Assembly (NCBI GenBank): GCA_034435675.1
Contig: DAOTWP010000284.1
Coordinates: forward strand, 1-46,881
From: DAOTWP01 sp034435675
GTDB lineage: Bacteria > Chloroflexota > Anaerolineae > Aggregatilineales > Phototrophicaceae
Length of the DNA stretch: 46,881 nucleotides
Direction of reading: 5' to 3'
Part shown: piece after piece, positions 17,977 through 26,671 of the stretch
How the letters are laid out: each line of letters starts with the position of its first letter
How positions within the stretch are numbered: the first letter of the stretch is position 1
Notes under the pieces: model-generated
The model's input: the letters and a program-made list of their open reading frames with translations, nothing else
What the model was told of the DNA's origin: nothing
Databases searched by the model: none
Program-made: the position numbers and the translations under genes

Positions 17977-19017
17977 TTGAAAATTCATGTTGCTGACGAC
18001 AATGCAGATAACCGTCAACTGCTGCTCGATATTCTGGGCGGCATGGGGTATGACATGATTACCTCATATGATGGTCCTTCGACGATGGATGTTGCCCAGT
18101 CACAGATGCCCGATCTGCTGATTCTGGATGTCAACATGCCTGGCATGAGCGGTTTTGAAGTCTGCGCTGCCCTGAAGGGCGACCCGGCAACCGCTAAGAT
18201 CCCGATTCTGATGCTGACGGCGGTGGGGGGAGTGGATAACCGGGTGACGGGGCTGGGCGTTGGCGCGGATGATTATCTTGAGAAGCCTTTTAATCCGCGA
18301 GAACTGATTGCGCGCGTGCGCCGCCGGCTGGAATCAAAGGTTGAAACGGACGACCTGCGCGAAACCCAGAAACTGCTGCGGCAGACGTTTGAGCGCTTTG
18401 TTTCTCCGGGTGTGGTGGAACAACTGATGCGCGACCCCGCCAGTGTGAAACTGGGTGGGCAGTTGCAGGAAGTCACGGTGCTGTTTGCTGATCTGGAAAA
18501 TTTCACGAGTATCTCTGAACATACTGAACCGGAGAAGCTGCTGAGCATTCTTAACGATTACCATGCGCTGATTGTGCGCGTAATTCTCGATCATGGCGGG
18601 ACGATTGACAAGTTTATCGGCGATGCGGTAATGGCACTGTTTAATACACCGGTGGTCCAGGATGACCACGCGCTGCGGGCAGTTACGGCGGCGTTGGATA
18701 TTCGCGCTGCGCTGCCGGAGTTTCATCAGCGACTCGAAGCAGCATACCGGATGAATATTAACTTTGGCATTCACAGCGGTATGGCGGTGGTGGGCAATGT
18801 CGGTTCGCCTGAGCTGATGGATTTTACAGCCGTTGGTGATACCGTGAATGTAGCGGCGCGAATCCAGGAACTGAGCCACGACAACCAGATTTTGATCAGC
18901 GAAGCGACATTCAATTATGTGCGCGAACAGATTGGTGCTGAGGCAATGGGCGAACGGACGGTCAAGGGTCGCCAGCGCAGTGTGCTAACGTATGCGGTTC
19001 GCGGGCGGCAGCAGTAG
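17977..19017 (+). CDS. Response regulator with class III nucleotide cyclase output
   Basis: A 346-aa protein. A receiver (residues 1-118, Asp7-Asp8, acceptor Asp51, Lys-Pro in LEKPFNPREL) is joined by a short helix to a class III cyclase domain (~160-340). Metal sites LFADLENFT and FIGDAVMALF and the VNVAARIQ Asn/Arg pair are present, so it should make cAMP or cGMP. TTG start at 17977 is supported by GGGAG seven bases upstream. Compared with the REC-GAF-cyclase at 12759 it lacks the GAF domain. The kinase, lone receiver and cyclase are tightly packed and probably one transcription unit. Confidence 0.93.
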   Translation: MKIHVADDNADNRQLLLDILGGMGYDMITSYDGPSTMDVAQSQMPDLLILDVNMPGMSGFEVCAALKGDPATAKIPILMLTAVGGVDNRVTGLGVGADDYLEKPFNPRELIARVRRRLESKVETDDLRETQKLLRQTFERFVSPGVVEQLMRDPASVKLGGQLQEVTVLFADLENFTSISEHTEPEKLLSILNDYHALIVRVILDHGGTIDKFIGDAVMALFNTPVVQDDHALRAVTAALDIRAALPEFHQRLEAAYRMNINFGIHSGMAVVGNVGSPELMDFTAVGDTVNVAARIQELSHDNQILISEATFNYVREQIGAEAMGERTVKGRQRSVLTYAVRGRQQ

Positions 19018-19036
19018 TGCTGCTGGAGAGGTTGTG

Positions 19037-19786
19037 ATGTCCGCTTCGGTGCTGCTACAGACGGGAACACCTGTTGACGAGCAGACATTGCGCGAGCAAG
19101 TCTGTTTGATCGGACAGTTGATGCATAGACACGGCTTGATTGACGGGGCAAGCGGCAATATCAGCGCACGACTGGGCGCGGGGCGCTATTTGGTGACGCC
19201 CAGCGGCATAGCGAAGGGGTTCATGACACCGGAACAACTCGTGGTGGTCAATGACGCCGGTGAGCGTGTGGACAGCCCTACCCCGCAAAACGCACACCTG
19301 CGCCCCACGTCCGAAATCACGATGCATCTGGAGTGTTTCCGGCAGCGCCCGGATGTGCAAGGGGTCGTACATGCGCATCCGCCGCTGGCAGTGGCACTGA
19401 CGCTGGTCGGCTATGATTTCCAGCAGTGCATTATCCCGGAGGCAGTGATGATGCTGGGACTGGTGCCCACCGCACCCTATTCCACACCAGGCAGTGCGGA
19501 AAACCGCGATGCAATTCGCGGGTTGATTGCGAATCACGATGCCATCCTGTTGGCACATCATGGGTCGCTGACCGTCGCAGAAAGTGTGTGGGAGGCGTAT
19601 CTGCGCCTGGAAAGTCTTGAACACTGCGCGCGCATTTTGCACGCGGCGTTACAGGTGGGTATGCCGCGCCTGCTGCACGCCGAGCAGGTCGAAAAACTGC
19701 TGCATACACGGGAACGGCTGGGGCTGCTGCGTCCGGGAGATCGTCAACTGTTCGCGGAAAAGTGCGGTGTGCAGCCTGTGCCTTGA
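19037..19786 (+). CDS. Class II aldolase/adducin family protein (fuculose-phosphate aldolase-like)
   Basis: A 249-aa enzyme of the zinc-dependent class II aldolase family that splits sugar phosphates such as L-fuculose-1-phosphate into DHAP or glycolaldehyde-type fragments and an aldehyde. Visible family marks are GLIDGASGNISAR, VTPSGIAKG, the metal pair in VHAHPP, and the third metal site in LAHHGSL. ATG 19037 has GGAGAGG just upstream; earlier in-frame codons overlap the cyclase gene. The substrate cannot be named from sequence; decarboxylase or epimerase members share these motifs. No sugar kinase is adjacent. Confidence 0.85.
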   Translation: MSASVLLQTGTPVDEQTLREQVCLIGQLMHRHGLIDGASGNISARLGAGRYLVTPSGIAKGFMTPEQLVVVNDAGERVDSPTPQNAHLRPTSEITMHLECFRQRPDVQGVVHAHPPLAVALTLVGYDFQQCIIPEAVMMLGLVPTAPYSTPGSAENRDAIRGLIANHDAILLAHHGSLTVAESVWEAYLRLESLEHCARILHAALQVGMPRLLHAEQVEKLLHTRERLGLLRPGDRQLFAEKCGVQPVP

Positions 19787-19848
19787 CGCACGCTTTGCGT
19801 AAAGCCTGCTCATGCAGCGGGCAGGCGGACAGGTTGTGCCTTGACGCA
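19777..19848 (+). repeat. 14-bp direct repeat pair before tRNA-Glu
   Basis: TGTGCCTTGACGCA occurs at 19777-19790 (over the end of the aldolase gene) and again at 19835-19848, where it supplies the -35 box of the tRNA promoter. The spacing start to start is 58 bp. It may be a small local duplication. Confidence 0.7.
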
Positions 19849-19870
19849 CAGGCGGAACTGCTGTTACACT
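19841..19870 (+). promoter_or_regulatory. Promoter of tRNA-Glu
   Basis: TTGACG (19841-19846), an 18-bp spacer and TACACT (19865-19870), 12 bp before the tRNA 5' end. Confidence 0.7.
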
Positions 19871-19882
19871 GTGCAACGTGCT

Positions 19883-19955
19883 GGCCCCATCGTCTAGCGG
19901 CCTAGGACGTCACCCTTTCAAGGTGAAGACACGGGTTCGAGTCCCGTTGGGGTCA
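19883..19955 (+). tRNA. tRNA-Glu (anticodon UUC)
   Basis: A full cloverleaf: acceptor GGCCCCA pairs with TGGGGTC (one G-U), the anticodon loop is CTTTCAA giving UUC, the T arm is ACGGG-TTCGAGT-CCCGT, and the discriminator base is A (19955). No encoded CCA follows. The 3' 38 bases overlap, in antisense, the end of a recombinase reading frame. Confidence 0.95.
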
Positions 19956-21273
19956 TGTTTGTACCAGCTCCTTTAAAATCATCACCTAGCATTGCTCTGG
20001 TCACCAGATATTGGCTTGCCCAGGGTTTCAGCCGGAAACCCTTGATTTCCTGTGCATCAATGTCATAGATGATTGCCTCAAACAGTTCATGTGCCAGCCG
20101 TGCGCGTTCTTCGTTGTCGGCATGTTCCCATGTGGACTTGAGATTTTCCAACCTGCCTAAACACGCTGCCAGTTCTATGGACTTCTTGCGGGTATCTGTC
20201 GTTCGGTTTTGCCACATCGCTATATCACGTTTGATGCTCTCCCGCTTAATAAGGTATTCCTCGCGTGATATATCCCCTTCCTCGAACAGCAGCTTGATAT
20301 TTTCCAGACTGCGATGCAGCTTGCTTAATTTCGCCTGTTTCTGCTTCTCAAAATCCTGCTCACTGCTGCTTATGGACTGCCCATTGTTATCCATTTGCAG
20401 GGCAATTTCAGTCATCAGCGGCAGCATATCGGGCGAAACGGTCAGCAGATTGACCAGACTCAAAAACTGTTTTTCGATGCTGTTCGCATTCACGGAACGT
20501 TTTTTGCACCCGCACTGCACCCCTTCGGCATGGCGGTAGCGCAGCCGCCCTTTCTGATTCCAGCCCATTAATCGCGTGCGCAGACGTGGATTCTGCTGCG
20601 CTTCTGCCAGACATTCACAATGGGCACAGCGCACCAGCCGTGTAAGCGGAAACACATATGCTGCTTTGACTGATCCGGTTGGGCGGGTGGTGACACTGCG
20701 CTTTTCCTGAACCAGTGCCACCGAACGCAGCAGTTCAACTGGAAATACGCTGCGCCCGGTGTCATACAAAACGTCAGCGGGTTTCTCAATTTCATTGGCA
20801 ATGCGTTCTTTGGCGCGCCCTTCCAGAATCAGCCCGCCATATTCGCGCCAGTTTGATGTGATACGGCGCACATCATCACTGTTGATTAACCGGGGAAACC
20901 CAAACCGGTCACGGAACAGCCAGCCTTCACTCGTCAGAATTTGGGCAATCCGGTTGTAGCCATGCTGGTTTTGGGCGTACAGTTCGAGTATCTGCTGCGC
21001 GCAGTCGTAGTAACTGAACCAGCGCGCATCAGGATGTGGTGCATCGTCTGCGTTCTCACCGCGTACAAACGAACCGTCTGGCAGCCGCCATGCCCCCTGT
21101 GTTGTGGGTTTCAAAAAACCGTCTTTGCCTCTGACTGTGCCGATACCCGCACTTTCACGCGCTTTCTGCAATCCTATTCCAGAAATCTGGGGCGTGGACG
21201 GCTGACCCGTGATGTACGACTTCAAAGCCCGTGAGATACCAAACGCGGTAGAGTTAAGAGATACTTTCCCCAT
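19918..21273 (-). pseudogene. Large serine recombinase lacking its catalytic domain
   Basis: A 451-codon frame carrying the later parts of a large serine recombinase: a Recombinase DNA-binding domain (residues ~45-160), a zinc ribbon (CAHC ... CGC), and a long coiled-coil (~270-400). The N-terminal resolvase domain of ~140 residues with the nucleophilic Ser is missing, and no piece of it is found in any frame up to 21870, so the gene is truncated and cannot recombine by itself. Its last 12 codons (MTPTGLEPVSSP) are simply the antisense of tRNA-Glu, and its stop lies in the tRNA anticodon stem-loop. Such an ending suggests an element integrated at the tRNA 3' end. Expression of a DNA-binding fragment cannot be excluded. 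Confidence 0.82.
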
Positions 21274-21286
21274 CTGAGATCACTGA

Positions 21287-21853
21287 ATGGACACCCGGCT
21301 CAGCCTGGACGCAGAGACGCGCATCAACCTCGACCCGGAGGCGCGGGTGCGTACCGCCCGCCCGGCGGACCTGGAAGCACAGGTAGACCTTACGCAGCGC
21401 CGGACGTGGTATAGTGGTGATAGTCCGCAACCCAGAACCTTCACTAATCAGATAAGCCAAGAACTGGACGCTGAACTTGAAATAGCAGACAACATGGGAG
21501 TTCAGCCAATTCGTGTTGGGACTGATGATTGGGAAAAGCAACTTCAGCAAATCGTAAACGACTCTGATGCATCGGGTAGAATCAAATGGGTTGTAGATAC
21601 GAATGATGAACTCATCATAATCCCCCATGAAGTTCAAGGCGTTGAAATCAATCACACAGTATGTACGAGAGGTGAACATGTTTGTGCGGCAGGTGAGGCA
21701 AACGTTGCTGGTTTCAGTAACACTTTCTTTGGCATTGAAATCAACAGACATAGTGGACATTATATGCCCGATGCAGATAGCCTCGATATTGGGATAGAAG
21801 CGTTTCGGCGTTATGGTATTGAATTCGGCATCATAAACCGCGCTGTTGATTAG
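21287..21853 (+). CDS. C-terminal part of a polymorphic toxin (toxin cassette)
   Basis: 188 codons. The first ~45 residues are GC-rich in DNA and look like the end of a long carrier protein, with repeated phrases (RLSLDAET, RINLDPEA). The rest is AT-richer and forms a separate domain that ends with GEHVCAAGEA and INRHSGHYMPD, similar to C-terminal modules seen in polymorphic toxins and RHS-like proteins, as I recall the family. A stop codon directly precedes the ATG, so there is no secretion signal or complete stem: this is an orphan or broken cassette. An AT-rich gene fitting an immunity protein follows 84 bases later. The toxic activity cannot be named. Confidence 0.55.
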   Translation: MDTRLSLDAETRINLDPEARVRTARPADLEAQVDLTQRRTWYSGDSPQPRTFTNQISQELDAELEIADNMGVQPIRVGTDDWEKQLQQIVNDSDASGRIKWVVDTNDELIIIPHEVQGVEINHTVCTRGEHVCAAGEANVAGFSNTFFGIEINRHSGHYMPDADSLDIGIEAFRRYGIEFGIINRAVD

Positions 21854-21937
21854 TCCCGGACGGGAGAACAACATGGGTCAGATAAAACTGCCCCACATGT
21901 AGACGTTTCTTAAGGGAGGCGAAAGTTGGAGGACATC

Positions 21938-22477
21938 ATGGACTCGTCAGATCCACAGAAGACCTTATCAAGGTTAATACAGATCAGAAAGCATTTCGAC
22001 CAAGTAGATATTAACATAATATTATCACATGCCGAGCAGGCAGCGCAATTAGCGAATAACGTTCTAGAAGAGCGTGACGGCGAAAAGGCAATTAGATGGG
22101 CAAAAGTAGCTGATTATGCGTTGCAAAGCGCCGCAGAGAAAAATCGCAGTAATCATCAAGAGTTCTTGCATAACCGTATTTTGCTCAGGCTACATATTAT
22201 TTCCAGGATTGGTGAAAACCATGATGATGACATTACCAATCTGACAGTCATCATAGATTGGTTAAGCAAAGAACTTAGCCATTATGATTTTCGTGAAGTA
22301 GAAGCTTTAGTTACTAACGCTCGACAACAACCCGGATTGATCACTGCCCAGCAACTACTTTCTTTGCGAAGGCTGAGATATTGGGTTGTTGTTTTGAATA
22401 GAATCAAAGGAATAAATAGTGCATACTTAACTTCAGAGCTGGCTATTTGGGAGGAATTTACTGGCAAATTGCCCTAA
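21938..22477 (+). CDS. Putative immunity protein for the adjacent toxin cassette
   Basis: A 179-aa soluble, mostly alpha-helical protein with alternating hydrophobic heptads that resemble two or three TPR-like hairpins. No family was recognised. ATG 21938 follows GGAGG by five bases; a TTG at 21926 with GGGAGG is an alternative. Base composition is clearly AT-richer than the surrounding genes, matching the toxin domain before it and not the GC-rich stem pieces on either side, so toxin and this gene probably travelled together. The immunity role is an inference from position and composition only. Confidence 0.5.
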   Translation: MDSSDPQKTLSRLIQIRKHFDQVDINIILSHAEQAAQLANNVLEERDGEKAIRWAKVADYALQSAAEKNRSNHQEFLHNRILLRLHIISRIGENHDDDITNLTVIIDWLSKELSHYDFREVEALVTNARQQPGLITAQQLLSLRRLRYWVVVLNRIKGINSAYLTSELAIWEEFTGKLP

Positions 22478-22487
22478 ATTCGGGCGG

Positions 22488-22850
22488 ATGTTCGAGGGCT
22501 GCATACTCGGCGGGCTGCTGGGCGCGCTGCTGCCTGCTGTGCTGTCCACGGTGATTGGACTAGGTCCCATTGGCGACTTCCTCTTCGGCGTGGCGTGGGA
22601 TCTGCTGGCGGGGCGCTCGCTGCAAGAGGCGCTGATCAACGGCGTGATGTCGTCGATGACCGGCATGGCAATTCGCTGGCTGGGCGAGGCGACCGGGCTG
22701 ATCCCCACGCACGTGGATGCGCCGCACTATCGCGGCACGCTAAACGGCGATGTGCGCGCGCCGCATTATTCGACTACATTGAGGTTCTACAATCGTCAGC
22801 GATTATGTTCGGGCATCAACTGTGCCCGTCTGCTCAGCCGCACCGCATGA
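22488..22850 (+). pseudogene. Truncated stem of a second polymorphic-toxin cassette
   Basis: 120 codons, GC-rich. Residues 1-45 contain a strongly hydrophobic glycine-rich segment, then LLAGRSLQEALINGV, then DAPHYRGTLNGDVRAPHY. The last phrases have the same short repeated style as the stem piece at 21287 and would precede it in an intact protein. After RAPHY the sequence changes to an unrelated tail and stops. I read it as the stem of another cassette whose toxin part was lost. Composition changes sharply at ~22480, right after the immunity gene stop. No secretion signal is present. Confidence 0.45.
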
Positions 22851-22887
22851 ACAGTTATTACTCCAAGAAACTGAGATAGACCACCAA

Positions 22888-22924
22888 TCAAAAGCCACCC
22901 GATATCAGATCAGATGGCTTTTGA
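22888..22924. terminator. Bidirectional terminator
   Basis: A perfect 10-bp inverted repeat, TCAAAAGCCA (22888-22897) and TGGCTTTTGA (22915-22924), with a 17-nt loop. The arms carry A and T runs, so it can end both the plus-strand cassette and the minus-strand GH8 operon. Confidence 0.55.
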
Positions 22925-23014
22925 CGCTACAGCCCCCCAATCCAGCAGTGACACAGAATTGCTCCTGAAACGGCGCTGGACAATCCGCATTCAGGGCGTG
23001 TGGTATGTCGACAC

Positions 23015-24232
23015 TTATGCGGGCGCATAAGCTCTGAACTGACCGCTGAGGTGCAGCAGCGCCAGCATGTAGAGCAGGTTGTCGTAATAGCGATACTGCC
23101 CGATGTTGAGCGTGGAATCCCAGAATGCCTGCACAAATTCCAACCTGATTGGATCATCAGCGGCGAGCGCGGCGACCGCGTTCATCGCGATCAACCCCAG
23201 CGAACGATGCTGCGGCGATACTGGTGTGCCATCAATCCGGAAGCGGCTGTTGTAGCGGTTGATGCCCAGATCGTAAAAGAAACGCAGCAGACGATTGCTT
23301 TGCTCAATCTGCCAGGGATCAGCCGCAAACCAGCGGTAATCTACCGCGATGTGCATGGCAGTGCGCCACGCATCTGCATAAAAGAACTCACCATAGTCAC
23401 CCCATGTCACCGGTTCGCCCGTGAATTCAGCGTAGTTCGGCATCAGCCCGGTTTCGGGATGGCACGTCATTTGCCAGAACGCGCGGCTGGCAGCAGCAGC
23501 CTCCGTCCAAAACTCCTGATCCTGCACCCCCCAGCGCGCCCACAATTCGTAAAAATAGGGCGTGTGGTAGGACGGGTCGGTAAATTCGCTCACGCGCCCA
23601 AAGTCCGGCACAAAGACGATCAGTTTCGTCTCGGCGTCGAACATATTGGTCGCGCCTGACCGCGGACTTGCAGTGTGCAGCATGGCGTTGAGGATAGCAT
23701 TAGCTTCTGCTTCGTAGTTGAAGATTCCAGTGCCATTGCCCCAGCGCCCCGCCGCGAAGAACAACGCGGTCGCGAACCAGACTTCGCCGTCGGGGGCAGG
23801 GTTGCGATCAATTTGCGTGCCATCCGGGCGATTGTGCCATGAGAAGTAGCCCGCATACTGTCCACTCTCGTGATACATATACGTTTTTGCCCAGCGCCAC
23901 AAACGGTCAAATTCATCTTTTTTGTCCATCTGCACGGCAATCATCATGCCGTAAGACATGCCTTCGGAGCGTACATCCTGATTATTGGCATCGAGGATGT
24001 ACGCCATATCCTCGCCGACGGGATAATACACCCGTTCCGTCTCGTCGTCGCCGTAAAACAGGCTTTGCCAGACCGCATCTATGCGTGCCTGGATTTCAGC
24101 GTCTGAGAGACCGATTTCATGCAGCACATTTGGGTATTCGCCTGTGAAAAACGCGCCCTGCATTGGTGTCTCCTGCGCTGCGACACGAACTGTAAAAACC
24201 AGCATGACAAAAACCAGCAACACGCTGCGCAT
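23015..24232 (-). CDS. Secreted GH8 glycosidase, probably reducing-end xylose-releasing exo-oligoxylanase
   Basis: A 405-aa enzyme with a signal peptide (cleavage near residue 19-20, VAA-QE). GH8 marks: the acid Glu90 in SEGMSYGMM and the probable base Asp287 in YADAWR. Their spacing of 197 residues is close to that in the Bacillus Rex enzyme as I remember it, and SEGMSYGMM is the form usual for the xylan-active branch of GH8. Such enzymes release xylose from the reducing end of xylo-oligosaccharides. It is the last gene of a minus-strand operon with a GH3 glycosidase and a sugar ABC cassette. A secretion signal on a Rex-type enzyme is less common than a cytoplasmic one. Confidence 0.85.
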   Translation of the reverse strand: MRSVLLVFVMLVFTVRVAAQETPMQGAFFTGEYPNVLHEIGLSDAEIQARIDAVWQSLFYGDDETERVYYPVGEDMAYILDANNQDVRSEGMSYGMMIAVQMDKKDEFDRLWRWAKTYMYHESGQYAGYFSWHNRPDGTQIDRNPAPDGEVWFATALFFAAGRWGNGTGIFNYEAEANAILNAMLHTASPRSGATNMFDAETKLIVFVPDFGRVSEFTDPSYHTPYFYELWARWGVQDQEFWTEAAAASRAFWQMTCHPETGLMPNYAEFTGEPVTWGDYGEFFYADAWRTAMHIAVDYRWFAADPWQIEQSNRLLRFFYDLGINRYNSRFRIDGTPVSPQHRSLGLIAMNAVAALAADDPIRLEFVQAFWDSTLNIGQYRYYDNLLYMLALLHLSGQFRAYAPA

Positions 24233-24310
24233 GTAAAATACTCTCCTACCATAGGTTTTCCTGCAGGGGCGGGTCTCAGACCTACTCCTGCTTGCTTGCA
24301 GACCCAGGAC

Positions 24311-26656
24311 TCACGCTTGCACGGTCACATCCGTGAAGAAAACTTGCTCGACTCCGGTGGGTTGACCGGCAATCTCGAAACTCCCACGCAAACGGATGTC
24401 CTGCGACGAGCTGCCGATGCTGACCTGAATCGTGCCCGGTTCGACCTGATAACACATCTCGTGGTCGTAAAACGCCAGGTGACGCACATCCAGTGCAAAC
24501 AGGATTGTCTTGCGTTCTCCCGGCTGTAATTCAATGCGTTTGAAGCCTTTCAGCGCGATTACCGGACGGGTTACACTGGCAATCGGATCGCTGACATAAA
24601 GCTGCACGACTTCGTCTCCGGTGCGCGTTCCGCAGTTTGTGAGCGTAAACGAGATGTCAACAACACTGCTGGCATCAACCTGCTTTGGCGTGATGTGCAG
24701 GTCCGCATACTCAAAACAGGTGTAGCTCAGTCCGTGACCGAACGGATACAGTGGTCGGGTGCTCATCTCCACATACTGCCCCTGCCAATGTGTGCGTCCG
24801 CCAGAGGGTTTGTGGTTGTAGAACAACGGCACCTGCCCCACGTGCTGCGGGAACGAAACCGGCAGTTTGCCACCGGGGTTCACATCGCCAAAGAGCGCAT
24901 CGGCGACTGCCGCGCCACCCTGCTCGGCAGGCAGCCACGCCACCAGCACCGACGGAATATGCTCAGCAATCCAGCCCAGCGTGTAGGCGCGCCCGTTGGT
25001 CAGTACAACCACAACAGGTGTACCGGTCGCATAGACCGCTGTGACAAGCTGCTGCTGCACGCCAGGCAGATCAAGCGTGGCACGATCAATCGACTCGCCT
25101 GTGGTACAGCCCGGTGACATCCCGCTTTTGTCCCCGACCACAACCACCGCGACTTCTGCCTGCCGGGCGATGCTGACTGCTTCCGCAAATCCGCTCGTTT
25201 CTGCGCTCAGGATATCGCAACCATGTGCATAAAGGACCTCGGTTTGTGGTGATACCAGTTGTTTGATGCCCTGTAGAACGGTCACTGTCGGCGGCATGTG
25301 CGCTGTCAGGTCAATGACATTACGCTGCGACGGTGTAGGCGAATCCGGGCTGACATCGGGGTCAAATGTGTTTTCCATGTGCGATGGGTAATGATAATCG
25401 CCCTGCATCAGTCGGGCGCTGTCCGCGCTGGGTCCAATTACAGCGATTTTGCGCAGGGATTTCGACAGCGGCAGCAGCCCGCCATCGTTCTTGAGCAGCA
25501 CCAGCGACTGCTGCGCGATGCGCCGTGACAGCGCCACTGTCTCTGATCTGGCGAACACCTCAACGGTGCGTCCTTCATCCACATACGGGTTGTCGAACAA
25601 GCCCCATGCGAATTTGGCGGCAAGCACCCGCCGCACACTGGCATCCACCAATGCAATATCTATCGCGCCGCTTTCCAGTCCTGCAAGCAGGGGGCTGCCA
25701 TAGCCGTCCGGGGTGGGCAGTTCAATATCCATGCCCACTTCCAGCGCCAGTCGTGCCGCCTCGGTTCGGCTGGTCGCCACATGATGATAATCAACTAGCT
25801 GCGCGATTGTGAAGTAATCGGAGACGACCAGCCCATCAAAGCCCAGTTCCCCTCTGAGCAGGTCAACGAGCAGTTCTTTGGAGCTGCCACAGGGGATGCC
25901 GTCCATTTCGTGGTAGGCGTTCATGACCGTGGCGATTTTGCCCGCCTGAATTGCTGCTTTGAACGGGGTTACATAGATTTCGCGCAGTTCGCGCGCGGGG
26001 ATATGTGCAGGCGCCCAGTTCATGCCACCTTCGCTTGCCGCATAACCCACAAAATGCTTGGCAGTCGCGGCAATGCCCGTTTTTAGATCATCACCCTGCA
26101 AACCGCGTACATAGGCGGTTCCCAGCGCGCTGACGAGGAATGGATCTTCCCCATACGTTTCTTCCATGCGTCCCCAGCGCGGATCGCGTGCAATGTCCAG
26201 CACGGGCGCTAACGCATGATGCGCACCAATCGCCCGCAGTTGTTCGCGCATGGCGCGGGTCATCGCTTCGATCAGTTCTGGTTCCCACGTCGCCGCCTGC
26301 CCGATGGACTGTGGAAAGGTCGTCGCGCCGCGCGTCAAAATGCCCGCACAGGACTCCTCATGAATCATCACCGGTATACCAAGGCGGGTCTGCTCAATGA
26401 AGTAACGCTGTATTTCATTGGCAAGCGCCGCGACCTGCAGCGGTGGGAGCATCGAATTGGCACCCAACCGCGAGATTTGCCCTACGCCGTGTTGCAGCAG
26501 TTCTGCCTGGCGCTGGGGTGCAAAGCGGCGCTGTTCATCAAGCAGCGCAATTGCCCAGATGCCCCATAACTGCGCGGTCTTTTCAGCAGGCGTCATTTCT
26601 GCAAGCAGCAGATTAACGCGCTCGTCCACACCCAGTGTGCTGTCCTGATACTTCAT
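24311..26656 (-). CDS. GH3 beta-glycosidase, probably beta-xylosidase
   Basis: A 781-aa enzyme without a signal peptide. N-terminal (alpha/beta)8 domain with KHF (200-202) and the nucleophile Asp280 in VVSDYFTI; alpha/beta sandwich domain (~390-600); C-terminal Fn3-like domain (~650-760). Cytoplasmic location fits cleavage of imported oligosaccharides. The start, ATG 26656, lies 15 bases after the permease stop and has AGGG upstream. Beta-glucosidase and beta-xylosidase activities are hard to tell apart by eye; the adjacent GH8 enzyme favours xylose substrates. Confidence 0.9.
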   Translation of the reverse strand: MKYQDSTLGVDERVNLLLAEMTPAEKTAQLWGIWAIALLDEQRRFAPQRQAELLQHGVGQISRLGANSMLPPLQVAALANEIQRYFIEQTRLGIPVMIHEESCAGILTRGATTFPQSIGQAATWEPELIEAMTRAMREQLRAIGAHHALAPVLDIARDPRWGRMEETYGEDPFLVSALGTAYVRGLQGDDLKTGIAATAKHFVGYAASEGGMNWAPAHIPARELREIYVTPFKAAIQAGKIATVMNAYHEMDGIPCGSSKELLVDLLRGELGFDGLVVSDYFTIAQLVDYHHVATSRTEAARLALEVGMDIELPTPDGYGSPLLAGLESGAIDIALVDASVRRVLAAKFAWGLFDNPYVDEGRTVEVFARSETVALSRRIAQQSLVLLKNDGGLLPLSKSLRKIAVIGPSADSARLMQGDYHYPSHMENTFDPDVSPDSPTPSQRNVIDLTAHMPPTVTVLQGIKQLVSPQTEVLYAHGCDILSAETSGFAEAVSIARQAEVAVVVVGDKSGMSPGCTTGESIDRATLDLPGVQQQLVTAVYATGTPVVVVLTNGRAYTLGWIAEHIPSVLVAWLPAEQGGAAVADALFGDVNPGGKLPVSFPQHVGQVPLFYNHKPSGGRTHWQGQYVEMSTRPLYPFGHGLSYTCFEYADLHITPKQVDASSVVDISFTLTNCGTRTGDEVVQLYVSDPIASVTRPVIALKGFKRIELQPGERKTILFALDVRHLAFYDHEMCYQVEPGTIQVSIGSSSQDIRLRGSFEIAGQPTGVEQVFFTDVTVQA

Positions 26657-26671
26657 TGTTGCCCTGAGTCC

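Noticed and set aside
21254..21874. 206-codon minus-strand frame that could carry the missing recombinase N-terminus
   Set aside because: Checked for resolvase motifs (Tyr-x-Arg-x-Ser start and later Arg motifs); none present. It is antisense to the toxin cassette.
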